Positions 7,935 to 15,239 of a stretch of DNA of 32,786 bases are shown piece after piece. This DNA comes from Eubacterium sp. (GTDB lineage: Bacteria > Bacillota > Clostridia > Acetivibrionales > DSM-1351): assembly GCA_029266335.1 (NCBI GenBank), contig JAQSXC010000154.1:1-32786 (forward strand). Direction: 5' to 3'. Each line of letters opens with the position of its first letter. Within the stretch, counting starts at the first letter, position 1. A program made the position numbers and the translations under genes. The notes beneath the pieces are model-generated. The model saw only the letters and a list, made by a program, of their open reading frames with translations, had not been told where the DNA came from and ran no database searches.

Positions 7935-8534
7935 TTAATTTTTATCCAAACCCTGGTACACCTTGTACAGTGCACCTTCAAATCTTTGTCCTATAAAAAT
8001 TCTAAACATTCCGTCATCTTTCAACATTTCAATATTAAGATACTCTGTAACCCCGTCTGCATCTCTTTGATAATCCCATATCTCAGCTTCAACTGTTTTG
8101 GTTATTTTTCCGGTATTGAGATCCAGTACTTTTACAGTTCCCTGCGTACCATCTATCCTGTGGTCGCTTTCAGGCATTATACAACGTTCATATTCCGTTC
8201 CATCCGGAGTAGTCAGGAACTTCTGTCCGACTACATCGAGAAACTCCTCAGAAAATGGAACAGTGTCATCCAAAAAGTACATATATGTCTCAAGGGCACC
8301 TTCTTCCTCCTGAGAGTTGTAAACCTCAAAGATGTATTCCGATTCATCTACTTTGGAATATATGAGATATCTTGTATACGGACGCTGGCCAACTTCCATC
8401 TGAATTATTTTTTCAAAAGTAAAGAAGCCCTCCAGTTCAAGTTCCTTGATATTAAATTCAATCATCGAATTCTTGTTAATATTTAATGGATTTAATATTT
8501 CTGATGCTTCATTCTTTTTTTTGAAATCGAACAT
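7935..8534 (-). CDS. Probable DUF2491/YjfK-like cytoplasmic protein
   Basis: A soluble acidic protein of 199 residues with no signal peptide. After a basic N-terminus (MFDFKKKNEASE), a beta-rich domain holds YTRYLIYSKVDESEYIFEVY (about 53-72), a loop region with PDGTEYERCIMPES, then EAEIWDYQRDADGVTEYLN and FRIFIGQRFEGALYKVYQG at the C-terminus. The WDYQR...EYL...G pattern recalls DUF2491, and the adjacent DUF350 gene supports it; a DUF4178-like assignment is the alternative. GGAGG is 4 nt before the ATG. It starts 31 nt after the Ser-rich gene. Confidence 0.75.
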   Translation of the reverse strand: MFDFKKKNEASEILNPLNINKNSMIEFNIKELELEGFFTFEKIIQMEVGQRPYTRYLIYSKVDESEYIFEVYNSQEEEGALETYMYFLDDTVPFSEEFLDVVGQKFLTTPDGTEYERCIMPESDHRIDGTQGTVKVLDLNTGKITKTVEAEIWDYQRDADGVTEYLNIEMLKDDGMFRIFIGQRFEGALYKVYQGLDKN

Positions 8535-8565
8535 ACACCCTCCATGTTGATGTTTTCATGCCAGC

Positions 8566-9600
8566 CTAATAAATCCTGCTATTATGAGATTTCTGCGGCT
8601 TGGGTTTTGACAATTTTCTGATTACAATTATTAGTGCAACTGCAGTTACTATTACTATTACTACAACAACACCGGTACTTGCTGAATTAGTTGAGTTTTT
8701 ATCAGTGTAGTAAACCTTGTCAACATTTTGTTCCTGATATTGCTGGGATAGCTGCAGGTCAGGATCAACGTCAGGATCAAGGTAATCGGGATCTCTCTGG
8801 ATACCCTGATTTTCAAGTTCTGCTACTCTTTTCTCCAGCTGTTGGTATTGCTGTTGATCGAAATAGCTTCTGTAAGGTGAAATTTCGTTCCAATGGTGAA
8901 ACCAGAACATATCCGACGCTCTCATAAGGAACCATAAATCCCATGCCCCTACATATGCATAACCATATGAAAACGGACTGCCGAACATGCCTGTATTAAT
9001 ATTTATATATACAGGTCTCTTTCCAAAAGAATTAATCCTTGAGGTTCTCGTATTCATTGCATCCTCAAAGCTCATTCGTCTGGAACCCGTTCCGTAACTG
9101 CGTTTCATGGAATCATTATACACTTTCTGCTGATCGGTATTTAATTTCTGCTTGTAAGTATTGAAGTTCTTTCCCGAAACCTGCTTCTTGTAAGAATCCT
9201 GCATATAGGAGTACTTTTTTGAAGCTGACTTGCTTGAAAAGCTCTTTGTTGATGTACCCGAAGAGCTTGACGAGCCGCTGTAGGACTTCGTAGAACCGGG
9301 AATGCTCCTGGAACTGCTGCTCTTGGAGTTACTGGAACTACTGGAGCTGCTGGAACCACTGCTCTTCGAGCTGCCGGAACTGCTGCTCTTTGAACTGATG
9401 GAACCACTATTCCTTGTGCTGCTGCTTTTGGATTTTGACGATCCAAAAAAACTGCTGCTCTTCGACGATCCCTTATAGCTCCTTGTAAAAGACTTCGAAG
9501 ACCTGCTGCCGCCAAAAGATCTTCCCTTGGCGTAAATACCTACGGTAGAAGTAAATACAAACACAAATATAAGCACTATGGCAAATACTCTCTTTTTCAC
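8566..9600 (-). CDS. Secreted or membrane-anchored serine-rich protein
   Basis: A 344-residue exported protein starting at GTG, with GGGGG 7 nt upstream; the longer frame from 9642 would run through that RBS. The signal peptide KKRVFAIVLIFVFVFTSTVG ends near IYA-KG. Residues about 25-130 are extremely Ser-rich with Lys/Gly (many SSSGSSKSSG units). Then come YKKQVSGKNFNTYKQKL, an aromatic segment (WDLWFLMRASDMFWFHHW), a Gln-rich coiled stretch (QQQYQQLEKRVAELENQ), and a C-terminal membrane helix (GVVVVIVIVTAVALIIVI) with a basic tail. This suggests an extracellular or wall-spanning linker anchored at the C-terminus. No known enzyme domain. It is first in the operon with the DUF2491-like and DUF350 genes. 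Confidence 0.85.
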   Translation of the reverse strand: MKKRVFAIVLIFVFVFTSTVGIYAKGRSFGGSRSSKSFTRSYKGSSKSSSFFGSSKSKSSSTRNSGSISSKSSSSGSSKSSGSSSSSSSSNSKSSSSRSIPGSTKSYSGSSSSSGTSTKSFSSKSASKKYSYMQDSYKKQVSGKNFNTYKQKLNTDQQKVYNDSMKRSYGTGSRRMSFEDAMNTRTSRINSFGKRPVYININTGMFGSPFSYGYAYVGAWDLWFLMRASDMFWFHHWNEISPYRSYFDQQQYQQLEKRVAELENQGIQRDPDYLDPDVDPDLQLSQQYQEQNVDKVYYTDKNSTNSASTGVVVVIVIVTAVALIIVIRKLSKPKPQKSHNSRIY

Positions 9601-9654
9601 AAACAATCCCCCACATTTTTTTAATCTATTCCTATAACGCATAGGTTCAATTGA

Positions 9655-9683
9655 AAATTTTTCGACTGTAGAAAAATTTTCTT
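9655..9683 (-). repeat. Perfect 11-bp inverted repeat in the Ser-rich gene leader
   Basis: GAAAATTTTTC (9655-9665) and GAAAAATTTTC (9673-9683) are exact inverted copies around a 7-nt spacer, about 55 nt upstream of the GTG. Its AT-richness makes an operator or weak RNA hairpin equally possible. Confidence 0.55.
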
Positions 9684-9952
9684 ACCTTCTTTTGTAAATT
9701 ATACGTAACTGCTATTATTTTGTTTTATCTATTCCTGTAATTATATCATGAAGTAGTTTTCACTAACATAACCATTTTTTGAAAAAACTATAATTTTTTT
9801 CTCAATATAACTTTCTAGTCTATTTCAGCTTGGAAGTTATCCCGGCTGTTACCGGTAAGGCATCATAAAAAAATTATTAATAATTTACGTATAAGAAAAT
9901 ACAAAAAAGGCAATAACTATTACTGACCCCACAAAATACATTTTAACCCCCT
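9684..9952. other. Intergenic region, AT-rich
   Basis: No gene seen. TATAAT-like boxes on the minus strand (near 9700 and 9745) may serve the Ser-rich operon, but no good -35 box accompanies them. A 16-bp palindrome AAATTATTAATAATTT lies at 9871-9886. Confidence 0.4.
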
Positions 9953-9955
9953 AAA

Positions 9956-9985
9956 AATGCTCCGGCTACGCCGGGCATTTTTTTT
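9956..9985. terminator. Bidirectional-looking Rho-independent terminator
   Basis: A GC-rich stem (ATGC-t-CCGGC, loop TAC, GCCGG-GCAT) with one bulged T is flanked by A-rich sequence on the left and eight T on the right. On the minus strand it is followed by TTTTT. It could end the two-component operon (stop at 10218) after a 230-nt untranslated stretch. Confidence 0.65.
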
Positions 9986-10001
9986 ATTGTAAATGATATA
10001 A

Positions 10002-10091
10002 AAAACTCTTGATGCTTCAGCTGTGATTAATAAACAATACCCATTCCATTAAATGGTGCTTTATATTTAATCCTGCCTTATCAAGAGTTTT
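10002..10091. repeat. 12-bp inverted repeat with swapped 7-bp arms
   Basis: AAAACTCTTGAT (10002-10013) and ATCAAGAGTTTT (10080-10091) are perfectly complementary. Next to them GCTTCAG (10014-10020) and CTGAAGC (10094-10100) are also complementary, giving a mutually exclusive pairing. On the minus strand the distal arm runs into TTTTTTATATC. Confidence 0.5.
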
Positions 10092-10237
10092 ATCTGAAGC
10101 TTCTGCAAGTATTAGACTTATTCCCGGCTTCTTACTGAGTATATCATAAATCCATATCCTGCAGGATCATACCTATATCTATAGCCTACTCCCATACCAA
10201 AGTCTATACCCTGTTGCTCATACTTTGAACCTGTATC
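10017..10237 (-). pseudogene. Possible decayed coding remnant downstream of the response regulator
   Basis: Two overlapping minus-strand frames without starts look protein-like. One (10118-10237) contains GIDFGMGVGYRYRYDPAGYG. The other, ending in TGA at 10017, contains PGISLILAEASDKTLDKAGL. The GVGYRY stretch echoes the response regulator's own C-terminal GVGYRF, and the DNA around 10167-10192 resembles 10218-10244, suggesting a partial duplication. Neither frame is a gene as it stands; it could be chance. Confidence 0.25.
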
Positions 10238-10916
10238 CTACTCCCCATATAGTCTCAATGAACTGCTCATTATTCTTATCCTTTTCTATTTTGTCCCTGA
10301 TTTTAGCCACGTGGACTGTAATCGTTGCACTGTCACCGAAATACTCCATTCCCCATACCCGATCAAGCAGTGCTTCTTTACTGAACACATGGTTGGGATT
10401 CTGGGCCAGAAAAAGCAGCAGGTCATATTCCTTTGTTGTAAGAATTATTTCTTCTCCGTTTAACGATACGCGTCGTGCATCAAGATTAATAACAAGGCCT
10501 CTGATGACCAGTTCTGCCTGCTTGTGAAGTTTACCTGTTCCGCTAAGCTTTTCAAACCGGCTTATATGGGCCTTTACGCGGGCAACCATTTCATTGGGGC
10601 TAAAAGGTTTTGTGAGGTAGTCATCAGCACCCAAACCCAGTCCTCTGATTTTATCTATATCATCCTTACGGGCTGAAATCATCAATATAGGTATTTCCTT
10701 TTTCTCCCTGATCTTTTTGCATATCTCAAAGCCATCCATTTCGGGAAGCATCAAATCAAGGACTACAAGATCAAAGGACTCATTTATTGCCAATTCAAGT
10801 CCCTTTGCACCATTCTGTCTGATTTCAACTTCAAAGCCATTAATCTCCAGATAGTCCCTTTCCAGCTCCGAAATGGCCAAATCATCTTCAATTATCAAAA
10901 TTCTCTTCTTCTCCAT
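10218..10916 (-). CDS. OmpR/PhoB family response regulator
   Basis: A DNA-binding response regulator of 232 residues. The receiver domain (1-115) has acidic residues D11/D12, phospho-acceptor D54 in VVLDLMLPEMDG, and K103 in DDYLTKPFSPNEM. The C-terminal winged helix (about 135-232) carries LTTKEYDLLLFLAQNPNHVF, SATITVHVAKIRDKIE and ends WGVGYRFKV. The start MEKKRILI is supported by AAGGAGG with a 6-nt spacer; the frame is open upstream to 10964, which would overlap the kinase gene. It lies 44 nt after the kinase and is its expected partner, probably controlling this operon in response to envelope stress or a drug (inference). Confidence 0.95.
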   Translation of the reverse strand: MEKKRILIIEDDLAISELERDYLEINGFEVEIRQNGAKGLELAINESFDLVVLDLMLPEMDGFEICKKIREKKEIPILMISARKDDIDKIRGLGLGADDYLTKPFSPNEMVARVKAHISRFEKLSGTGKLHKQAELVIRGLVINLDARRVSLNGEEIILTTKEYDLLLFLAQNPNHVFSKEALLDRVWGMEYFGDSATITVHVAKIRDKIEKDKNNEQFIETIWGVGYRFKV

Positions 10917-10960
10917 TGATAACCTCCTTAAGGTACTGCAAAAGCAGGCTTTATTTATTA

Positions 10961-12436
10961 TCATTCCTGAGGTATTTTAAATGATATTTCGGTCCATTGG
11001 CCTTTTATACTGTCAGCTTGTATTATACCATTGTGCTGCTCTATGATTTGCCTCGCTATGGCAAGTCCCAGGCCGGAGCCTCCGGTATTTCTGTTTCTGG
11101 AGGGATCTGTTCTGTAAAAGCGGTCAAATATTTTTTCAAGCTCATTTTGATTGATTCCAATACCGTTATCCTTTATCTTTACAACGAAATATCCGCTGCT
11201 CTCCTCAAATACCAGACTAATGAGTTTGGTCTCTTTGTCCATAAATTTTAAGGAATTGCTTATAATATTCAGTATGACCCTCTTGATTTTCTGACTATCC
11301 ATAAGCACCTTAAAGCCCTGGGGAATCCGGCATTCAGCAACAAGTTCCACCCCTTTGCCGTCCAGTTCCAGGTGAAGTTCCTGCATACTGTTGTTATAAA
11401 ATTCATCAATATCTATATAATCCTTGTTAAAGGGCTCTTTTCCAAGATCAAGTTTTGAAAACAGAAATAAATCATCTATCATTGCATTCATATCAATTGT
11501 TTTTGTATAAATGACATCCAGATATTTGGATACTTTCTCAGGGTCGTTTGCAACACCATCTCGAATCCCTTGGATATATCCCTTTATCGAAGTGATAGGT
11601 GTTTTCAGGTCATGCGTTATGTTTGAGAATAGCTGCTTCCTGTTTTCCTCCATTTCAAGCTGGCTTGTAATGGACTTTTTCAGCTCAAACCTCATTTTTT
11701 CATAAGAACGTATGACACTCCCTATCTCGTTATTGGATTTTGATTGCAGGTGAAAATCCAGATTCCCTCTGGCTATCTCCTGTGCACATTTATCAAGTTT
11801 TCTCAGCGGAACCACAATATCTTTTGTTATTATCAATAATAACGGTCCGATTATAATTGCTGCCAACAAAATCAATCCTGTAAAGAGAATATTCTTCTGA
11901 CGGCCCGTAATGTTTCCGGATTGCTTTATTTTAAAAACAAAATAGTAGTTTAGGATATCAGCATCATTAAAGTCATATTTCAGTAAAAAGTACTGTTCAT
12001 TATTCCAAACAAATTTACCGGTATTTAAATGCATACCATTTGCACTTATGCCATTTTCTTTTGAATAATCCTCGTCCTGAGAAGCCTTAAGTTTTCTATA
12101 TAAGCTCTCATCAGCATATGCAGTTCCAAAAGCTTTATATTGACGGTCATTTTTCACTACCAGAAAGCCATCAAACACTTTTATCTGTTCAGCTATTTGT
12201 TCAGCAAAACTATGATCCAAGAGAGTCTCCGGGGAATATTTCTGGTTGTACCTCAAATCAACAACAACATCAATTACACGGCTCACGGCAGATTCTTCGC
12301 TTTGATCGCCTATAAATGATTTGACTGCCTGACCCATAGTGTAGGTAATAATACCTACTCCAAATAAAACAACAATTCCAACTGTAATTATCAGCATTAT
12401 TACATAGGTTAAGATCAGTTTCAGCCTAAGAGACAT
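10961..12436 (-). CDS. Membrane sensor histidine kinase
   Basis: A 491-residue HAMP-HisKA-HATPase kinase. TM1 is at about 6-32, the extracytoplasmic sensor at 33-182, and TM2 at 183-204 (FTGLILLAAIIIGPLLLIIT). HAMP follows at about 205-255. HisKA has the phospho-acceptor H275 in SNITHDLKTPITSIKG. The N box is RVILNIISNSLKF (about 386-398), G1 KDNGIGI, F box FDRFYRTD and G2 GGSGLGLAIAR. All catalytic motifs are intact. It starts 3 nt after the permease stop, so it belongs to the same transcript as the ABC genes, an arrangement typical of peptide/antibiotic-sensing modules. Substrate or signal is unknown. Confidence 0.95.
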   Translation of the reverse strand: MSLRLKLILTYVIMLIITVGIVVLFGVGIITYTMGQAVKSFIGDQSEESAVSRVIDVVVDLRYNQKYSPETLLDHSFAEQIAEQIKVFDGFLVVKNDRQYKAFGTAYADESLYRKLKASQDEDYSKENGISANGMHLNTGKFVWNNEQYFLLKYDFNDADILNYYFVFKIKQSGNITGRQKNILFTGLILLAAIIIGPLLLIITKDIVVPLRKLDKCAQEIARGNLDFHLQSKSNNEIGSVIRSYEKMRFELKKSITSQLEMEENRKQLFSNITHDLKTPITSIKGYIQGIRDGVANDPEKVSKYLDVIYTKTIDMNAMIDDLFLFSKLDLGKEPFNKDYIDIDEFYNNSMQELHLELDGKGVELVAECRIPQGFKVLMDSQKIKRVILNIISNSLKFMDKETKLISLVFEESSGYFVVKIKDNGIGINQNELEKIFDRFYRTDPSRNRNTGGSGLGLAIARQIIEQHNGIIQADSIKGQWTEISFKIPQE

Positions 12437-12439
12437 TTT

Positions 12440-13186
12440 CTACACTTCTTTCCTTTCGAATATTAATAAACCGGCAACTGCAAAAATAATGCAGTATGCG
12501 AGCATATACAGTAATGGAGGTAATGCCATTGTCATATTCACTCCACTGATCAGCGGCTGATGCCAGCCGGAAAAGCTTGTTGGCATGAATTGCCTGATAC
12601 CGGTTATAAATGTGCCTGTTATTCCGGAAACAAACCATATCAGCAGGTTAATTGCAATTGCGATGCTGGGACTCCCTGCAATTAAAGTAAAAAAGCCTAC
12701 AATTGACAGCACTGCCCCTAAAAATATAAAAGCTCCCAGGTAACTGATAAGAATACTGCCTATACTTTCAAAAGCCATTGTTCCATTAATGACTGCACTG
12801 ACAGCAATACCTGAAACTGACAGCATCAAAAGGCAGGTACCTGTAAAGGCTGCTCCAGCAAGCATTTTACCTAAATATATTATACTTTTAGTGACAGGTA
12901 AAGCAAATAGATTTTTAATGGTACTGTCTTTAAACTCAGCCGCAAACAGTTCACTGCAGATGAAAATAGTCAGGACAGGAAGAACAAAGCCAATAAGGAG
13001 CTCTAAAACAAAAACTGGAAATCTTCCGGGAGCAACTATTTTTACACCTGTATTGTTTTCAATAATAATGCTTCCGATACCGATTGCTATTGAACATAAT
13101 GCAAAAAGTACAATAGTGATTTTAGCTTTTGTCTGCCGGAATAATTTTTTATATTCATTTACCGAAAACGTAATCAGCTCATTCAT
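12440..13186 (-). CDS. ABC-2 type transporter permease
   Basis: A 248-residue membrane protein with six predicted helices: around 20-40 (ITIVLFALCSIAIGIGSIII), 57-78, 105-128, 140-165, 170-192 and 220-240. The N-terminal MNELITFSVNEYKKLFRQTK and the FICSELFAAEFKDSTIKNLF segment are typical of ABC-2 permeases (first helix of the EcsB/NatB-like fold and coupling region). It is 3 nt downstream of the ATPase gene and 3 nt upstream of the kinase gene, so translation is probably coupled. It would pair as a homodimer with the ATPase at 13190-13918. The exported substrate is unknown; lipid-active antibiotics or peptides are the usual suspects. Confidence 0.92.
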   Translation of the reverse strand: MNELITFSVNEYKKLFRQTKAKITIVLFALCSIAIGIGSIIIENNTGVKIVAPGRFPVFVLELLIGFVLPVLTIFICSELFAAEFKDSTIKNLFALPVTKSIIYLGKMLAGAAFTGTCLLMLSVSGIAVSAVINGTMAFESIGSILISYLGAFIFLGAVLSIVGFFTLIAGSPSIAIAINLLIWFVSGITGTFITGIRQFMPTSFSGWHQPLISGVNMTMALPPLLYMLAYCIIFAVAGLLIFERKEV

Positions 13187-13189
13187 CTT

Positions 13190-13918
13190 TTAATTCTCCT
13201 TTATGACTTTTGATTTTGCTACCACATCAAGATAATACTTCTCAATAGACGGATAGCTCTCTTTGATCTCTTCCGCCTTTTTTACCTCCAGACACTTCCC
13301 GTGACTTATAATACAAACCTTTGAAGTAATATTCTCAATATCATGTATCAAATGGCTGGAGATTATCATTCCTGTATTTTGTTCATCTATAATCTTTTTC
13401 AGTATGTGCACCAGTTGATCCCTGCCTTCTATATCCATACCAGAAAAAGGTTCATCCAGCAGCAGCAGCTTTGGTTTTGTAAGCAACACCTTGGCAAGGC
13501 AAATCCTCTGTTTCATTCCCGTTGAAAAAGTTTTAATTTTGCTGTTTTTTCTATCCGGAAGACCGGTCATATCCAATACTGTATTAATATCCTCATCAGT
13601 AACCTTGAAGTAAAGATTCTGATGCAGCTTCAAATATTCATATGCTGTCAGATAGGGGTATGGTGCCGGGTCACCAATCATCATTCCCACTTCAATTTTT
13701 GTTGCTTTTGGATTATCTGTTATTGAAATGCCTTTATATGCAATTGAGCCTGCATTTATTGGAATAAAACCCATCATCGCTTTCATTGCAGTGGTTTTTC
13801 CTGCACCGTTTGGCCCCAGCAGGGCAACAACCTCACCTTCGGAAACGGTGAGATTTAACCCGGTTATGCCGTGGTTTCCGGAATATTGCTTTGTTAAATT
13901 CGAAACTTCCAGTAACAT
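13190..13918 (-). CDS. ABC transporter ATP-binding protein (internal start in a longer frame)
   Basis: A complete 242-residue ABC ATPase starting at an ATG at 13918 with GGGAGG 5 nt upstream. Domains: MLLEVSNLTKQYSGNHGITG (A-loop region), Walker A GPNGAGKTTAMK, Q-loop region VGMMIGDPAPYPYLTAYEYL, signature FSTGMKQRICLAK (variant of LSGGQ), Walker B LLLLDEPFSGMD, H-loop IISSHLIHDIE. Length and content match a stand-alone drug/peptide exporter ATPase, with the permease 3 nt downstream. The same frame is open upstream for 325 more codons, into the secreted protein. I consider independent initiation here the real situation; see the 13190-14893 entry. Confidence 0.93.
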   Translation of the reverse strand: MLLEVSNLTKQYSGNHGITGLNLTVSEGEVVALLGPNGAGKTTAMKAMMGFIPINAGSIAYKGISITDNPKATKIEVGMMIGDPAPYPYLTAYEYLKLHQNLYFKVTDEDINTVLDMTGLPDRKNSKIKTFSTGMKQRICLAKVLLTKPKLLLLDEPFSGMDIEGRDQLVHILKKIIDEQNTGMIISSHLIHDIENITSKVCIISHGKCLEVKKAEEIKESYPSIEKYYLDVVAKSKVIKEN

Positions 13919-14893
13919 ATTAACCTCCCAAGCCATGTCATGGCTTTGAGCCGCATAGCTTTCTATGTTTTTTCCGGCTTCGTTGAATTTATCCACAGTG
14001 GTATTGTTTATGTCACTGACTGAAGCCATCCCTTGAAAGGTAATTTCATGAGAAATTCCATCAGCATCTTGTCCTGCTATGCTAATCTTTGTTTCAAATG
14101 ACTTTAACTGATTATCTGAATCTACATTGAGTTTTATAACCAGAGCGGTCAACTTTACATCTTTCTTCAGATCAGGTACATCCTTTTCCAGGCCATTAAA
14201 ATCTTTCAGGAAAGGCAACTTTTCTATAAGCAATTGTGTTTGGGCCGAGTTCATTTCAGATCCATTTTCCGAATATTTGTTATGACCCTTGCTTTCAACA
14301 GCTACTGCGGTCAGAAGGTTTAGAGATGCCGGAATCTCATTTTGATTTAAGTCAATTGTGATAGTTTTTGTTCCGTCGGCATTCCGGGACAGTTCAAACT
14401 GAGATTTCAAATCACCCATCAGGTAATCAAACAGTGCCTCTTCAGCAGAACCCATATTGTGCTCAACCTGAGCGTTATAATTTTCTCCGTCATTGTCCTC
14501 CTGTCTGCGGCTCATTTCCTTTTCAGCATTCACCAGCTTGTAGTATTTTGTGTTGGTTTTGTCAGCCAGATACATGTCTTCTCCATTTTTGAAAAAGGCC
14601 AGGTCCTGTTCCTTCCCTTTTAAATTAACCTGAATATTTCCACTGGCTTCATTGCTATCATGTCTTGCTTTTACTGCTCCATTTACTTCTGCGATTGTAG
14701 TGCCCTTGTCAGATACTTTAAATGTACCGTTGAAGGAAACACCGGACAAATATTCTGTTTCTCTTGAGTCCATCATTATTTGTTTCAGGGCCTCATAGCC
14801 GCTGTTATCAGGGGAGGCTGCAAACGCAGTGGCTGTAAACACAGTAACTGCAGCCAGAACTAACACTCCAAGCTTCACTTTTTTGTTCTTCAT
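13190..14893 (-). CDS. Secreted protein frame running without a stop into the ABC ATPase
   Basis: From an ATG at 14893 (GGAGAG about 7 nt upstream) the frame encodes a signal peptide (KKVKLGVLVLAAVTVFTATA, cleavage near AFA-AS). About 300 residues of extracytoplasmic sequence follow, including FNGTFKVSDKGTTIAEVNGA, NGEDMYLADKTNTKYYKL, TITIDLNQNEIPASLNLL and KLTALVIKLNVDSD. No membrane segment. The frame then passes NIESYAAQSHDMAWEVN straight into MLLEVSNLTKQ of the ABC ATPase. A genuine fusion would put a cytoplasmic ATPase behind a cleaved signal peptide, which makes no topological sense. In another frame a TGA lies within 13930-13946, so a small indel could explain loss of the native stop. 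The secreted part (13919-14893) is not a family I recognise; its beta-rich pattern is loosely LolA/LppX-like. It may be a sensor or chaperone for the module. Confidence 0.7.
   Translation of the reverse strand: MKNKKVKLGVLVLAAVTVFTATAFAASPDNSGYEALKQIMMDSRETEYLSGVSFNGTFKVSDKGTTIAEVNGAVKARHDSNEASGNIQVNLKGKEQDLAFFKNGEDMYLADKTNTKYYKLVNAEKEMSRRQEDNDGENYNAQVEHNMGSAEEALFDYLMGDLKSQFELSRNADGTKTITIDLNQNEIPASLNLLTAVAVESKGHNKYSENGSEMNSAQTQLLIEKLPFLKDFNGLEKDVPDLKKDVKLTALVIKLNVDSDNQLKSFETKISIAGQDADGISHEITFQGMASVSDINNTTVDKFNEAGKNIESYAAQSHDMAWEVNMLLEVSNLTKQYSGNHGITGLNLTVSEGEVVALLGPNGAGKTTAMKAMMGFIPINAGSIAYKGISITDNPKATKIEVGMMIGDPAPYPYLTAYEYLKLHQNLYFKVTDEDINTVLDMTGLPDRKNSKIKTFSTGMKQRICLAKVLLTKPKLLLLDEPFSGMDIEGRDQLVHILKKIIDEQNTGMIISSHLIHDIENITSKVCIISHGKCLEVKKAEEIKESYPSIEKYYLDVVAKSKVIKEN
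13930..13946. repeat. 17-bp palindrome at the secreted protein/ATPase junction
   Basis: AAGCCATG-T-CATGGCTT is a perfect inverted repeat directly upstream of the ATPase RBS. It holds the out-of-frame TGA and may affect initiation at the ATPase start or have promoted the indel that joined the frames. Confidence 0.6.
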
Positions 14894-14915
14894 GTTCAAT
14901 CTCTCCAATCTAATT

Positions 14916-14948
14916 TTTTATAGTTTTGAGCAATATTAAACTATAAAA
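14916..14948 (-). repeat. 11-bp inverted repeat in the ABC operon leader
   Basis: TTTTATAGTTT (14916-14926) and AAACTATAAAA (14938-14948) are exact inverted copies around 11 nt, about 23 nt upstream of the ATG. It could be the operator of the operon's own OmpR-type regulator or an RNA hairpin; a TATAAT box lies about 40 nt further upstream on the minus strand. Confidence 0.5.
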
Positions 14949-15140
14949 CCGGTTTATTATTTAATCATGCCTTATCGCTACAATTAAGATTATAGGAGGC
15001 AACAATAAAATGCTTCCAAAGAAATTCTAAAATTTTTCTAAAATATTAAAGAAAACTGAGTTAATTATAAGATCAAAGTTAAGTTTTAATATCGGCAGTA
15101 CCATGATTTTTATATATTGGAAGCAGAAAAGGCTGACAAA
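14949..15140. other. Intergenic region upstream of the ABC/two-component operon
   Basis: On the minus strand TTGGAA and TATAAT (around 14990-15020) are 19 bp apart, a possible though loose promoter for the operon. No gene is visible. Confidence 0.4.
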
Positions 15141-15187
15141 AAGAGCTGCTGCAAACCAATTCATTTTATTGGTTTGCAGCAGCTCTT
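15141..15187 (-). terminator. Strong Rho-independent terminator of yabG
   Basis: A perfect 20-bp stem (15141-15160 with 15168-15187, 7-nt loop) containing GAGCTGCTGCAAACC, followed on the minus strand by TTTTTGTC. It lies 53 nt after the yabG stop. Confidence 0.9.
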
Positions 15188-15239
15188 CCCAGAATACTGC
15201 TAAAATTACTTTTTATTTAATTGGGAGGTTTACCGCTAT

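Noticed and set aside
9280-9500. Possible CRISPR-like or tandem repeat array
   Set aside because: The short repeated units are Ser codon runs in the exported protein, not spaced identical repeats.
9141-9515. 124-codon frame rich in Ala, Arg and Val (minus)
   Set aside because: An out-of-frame reading of the Ser-rich repeats of the 8566-9600 gene, without an RBS.
14965-15030. Plus-strand AGGAGG followed by ATG and six codons
   Set aside because: Only MLPKKF before a stop; too short to support, and the RBS-like run is probably chance in the operon's upstream region.
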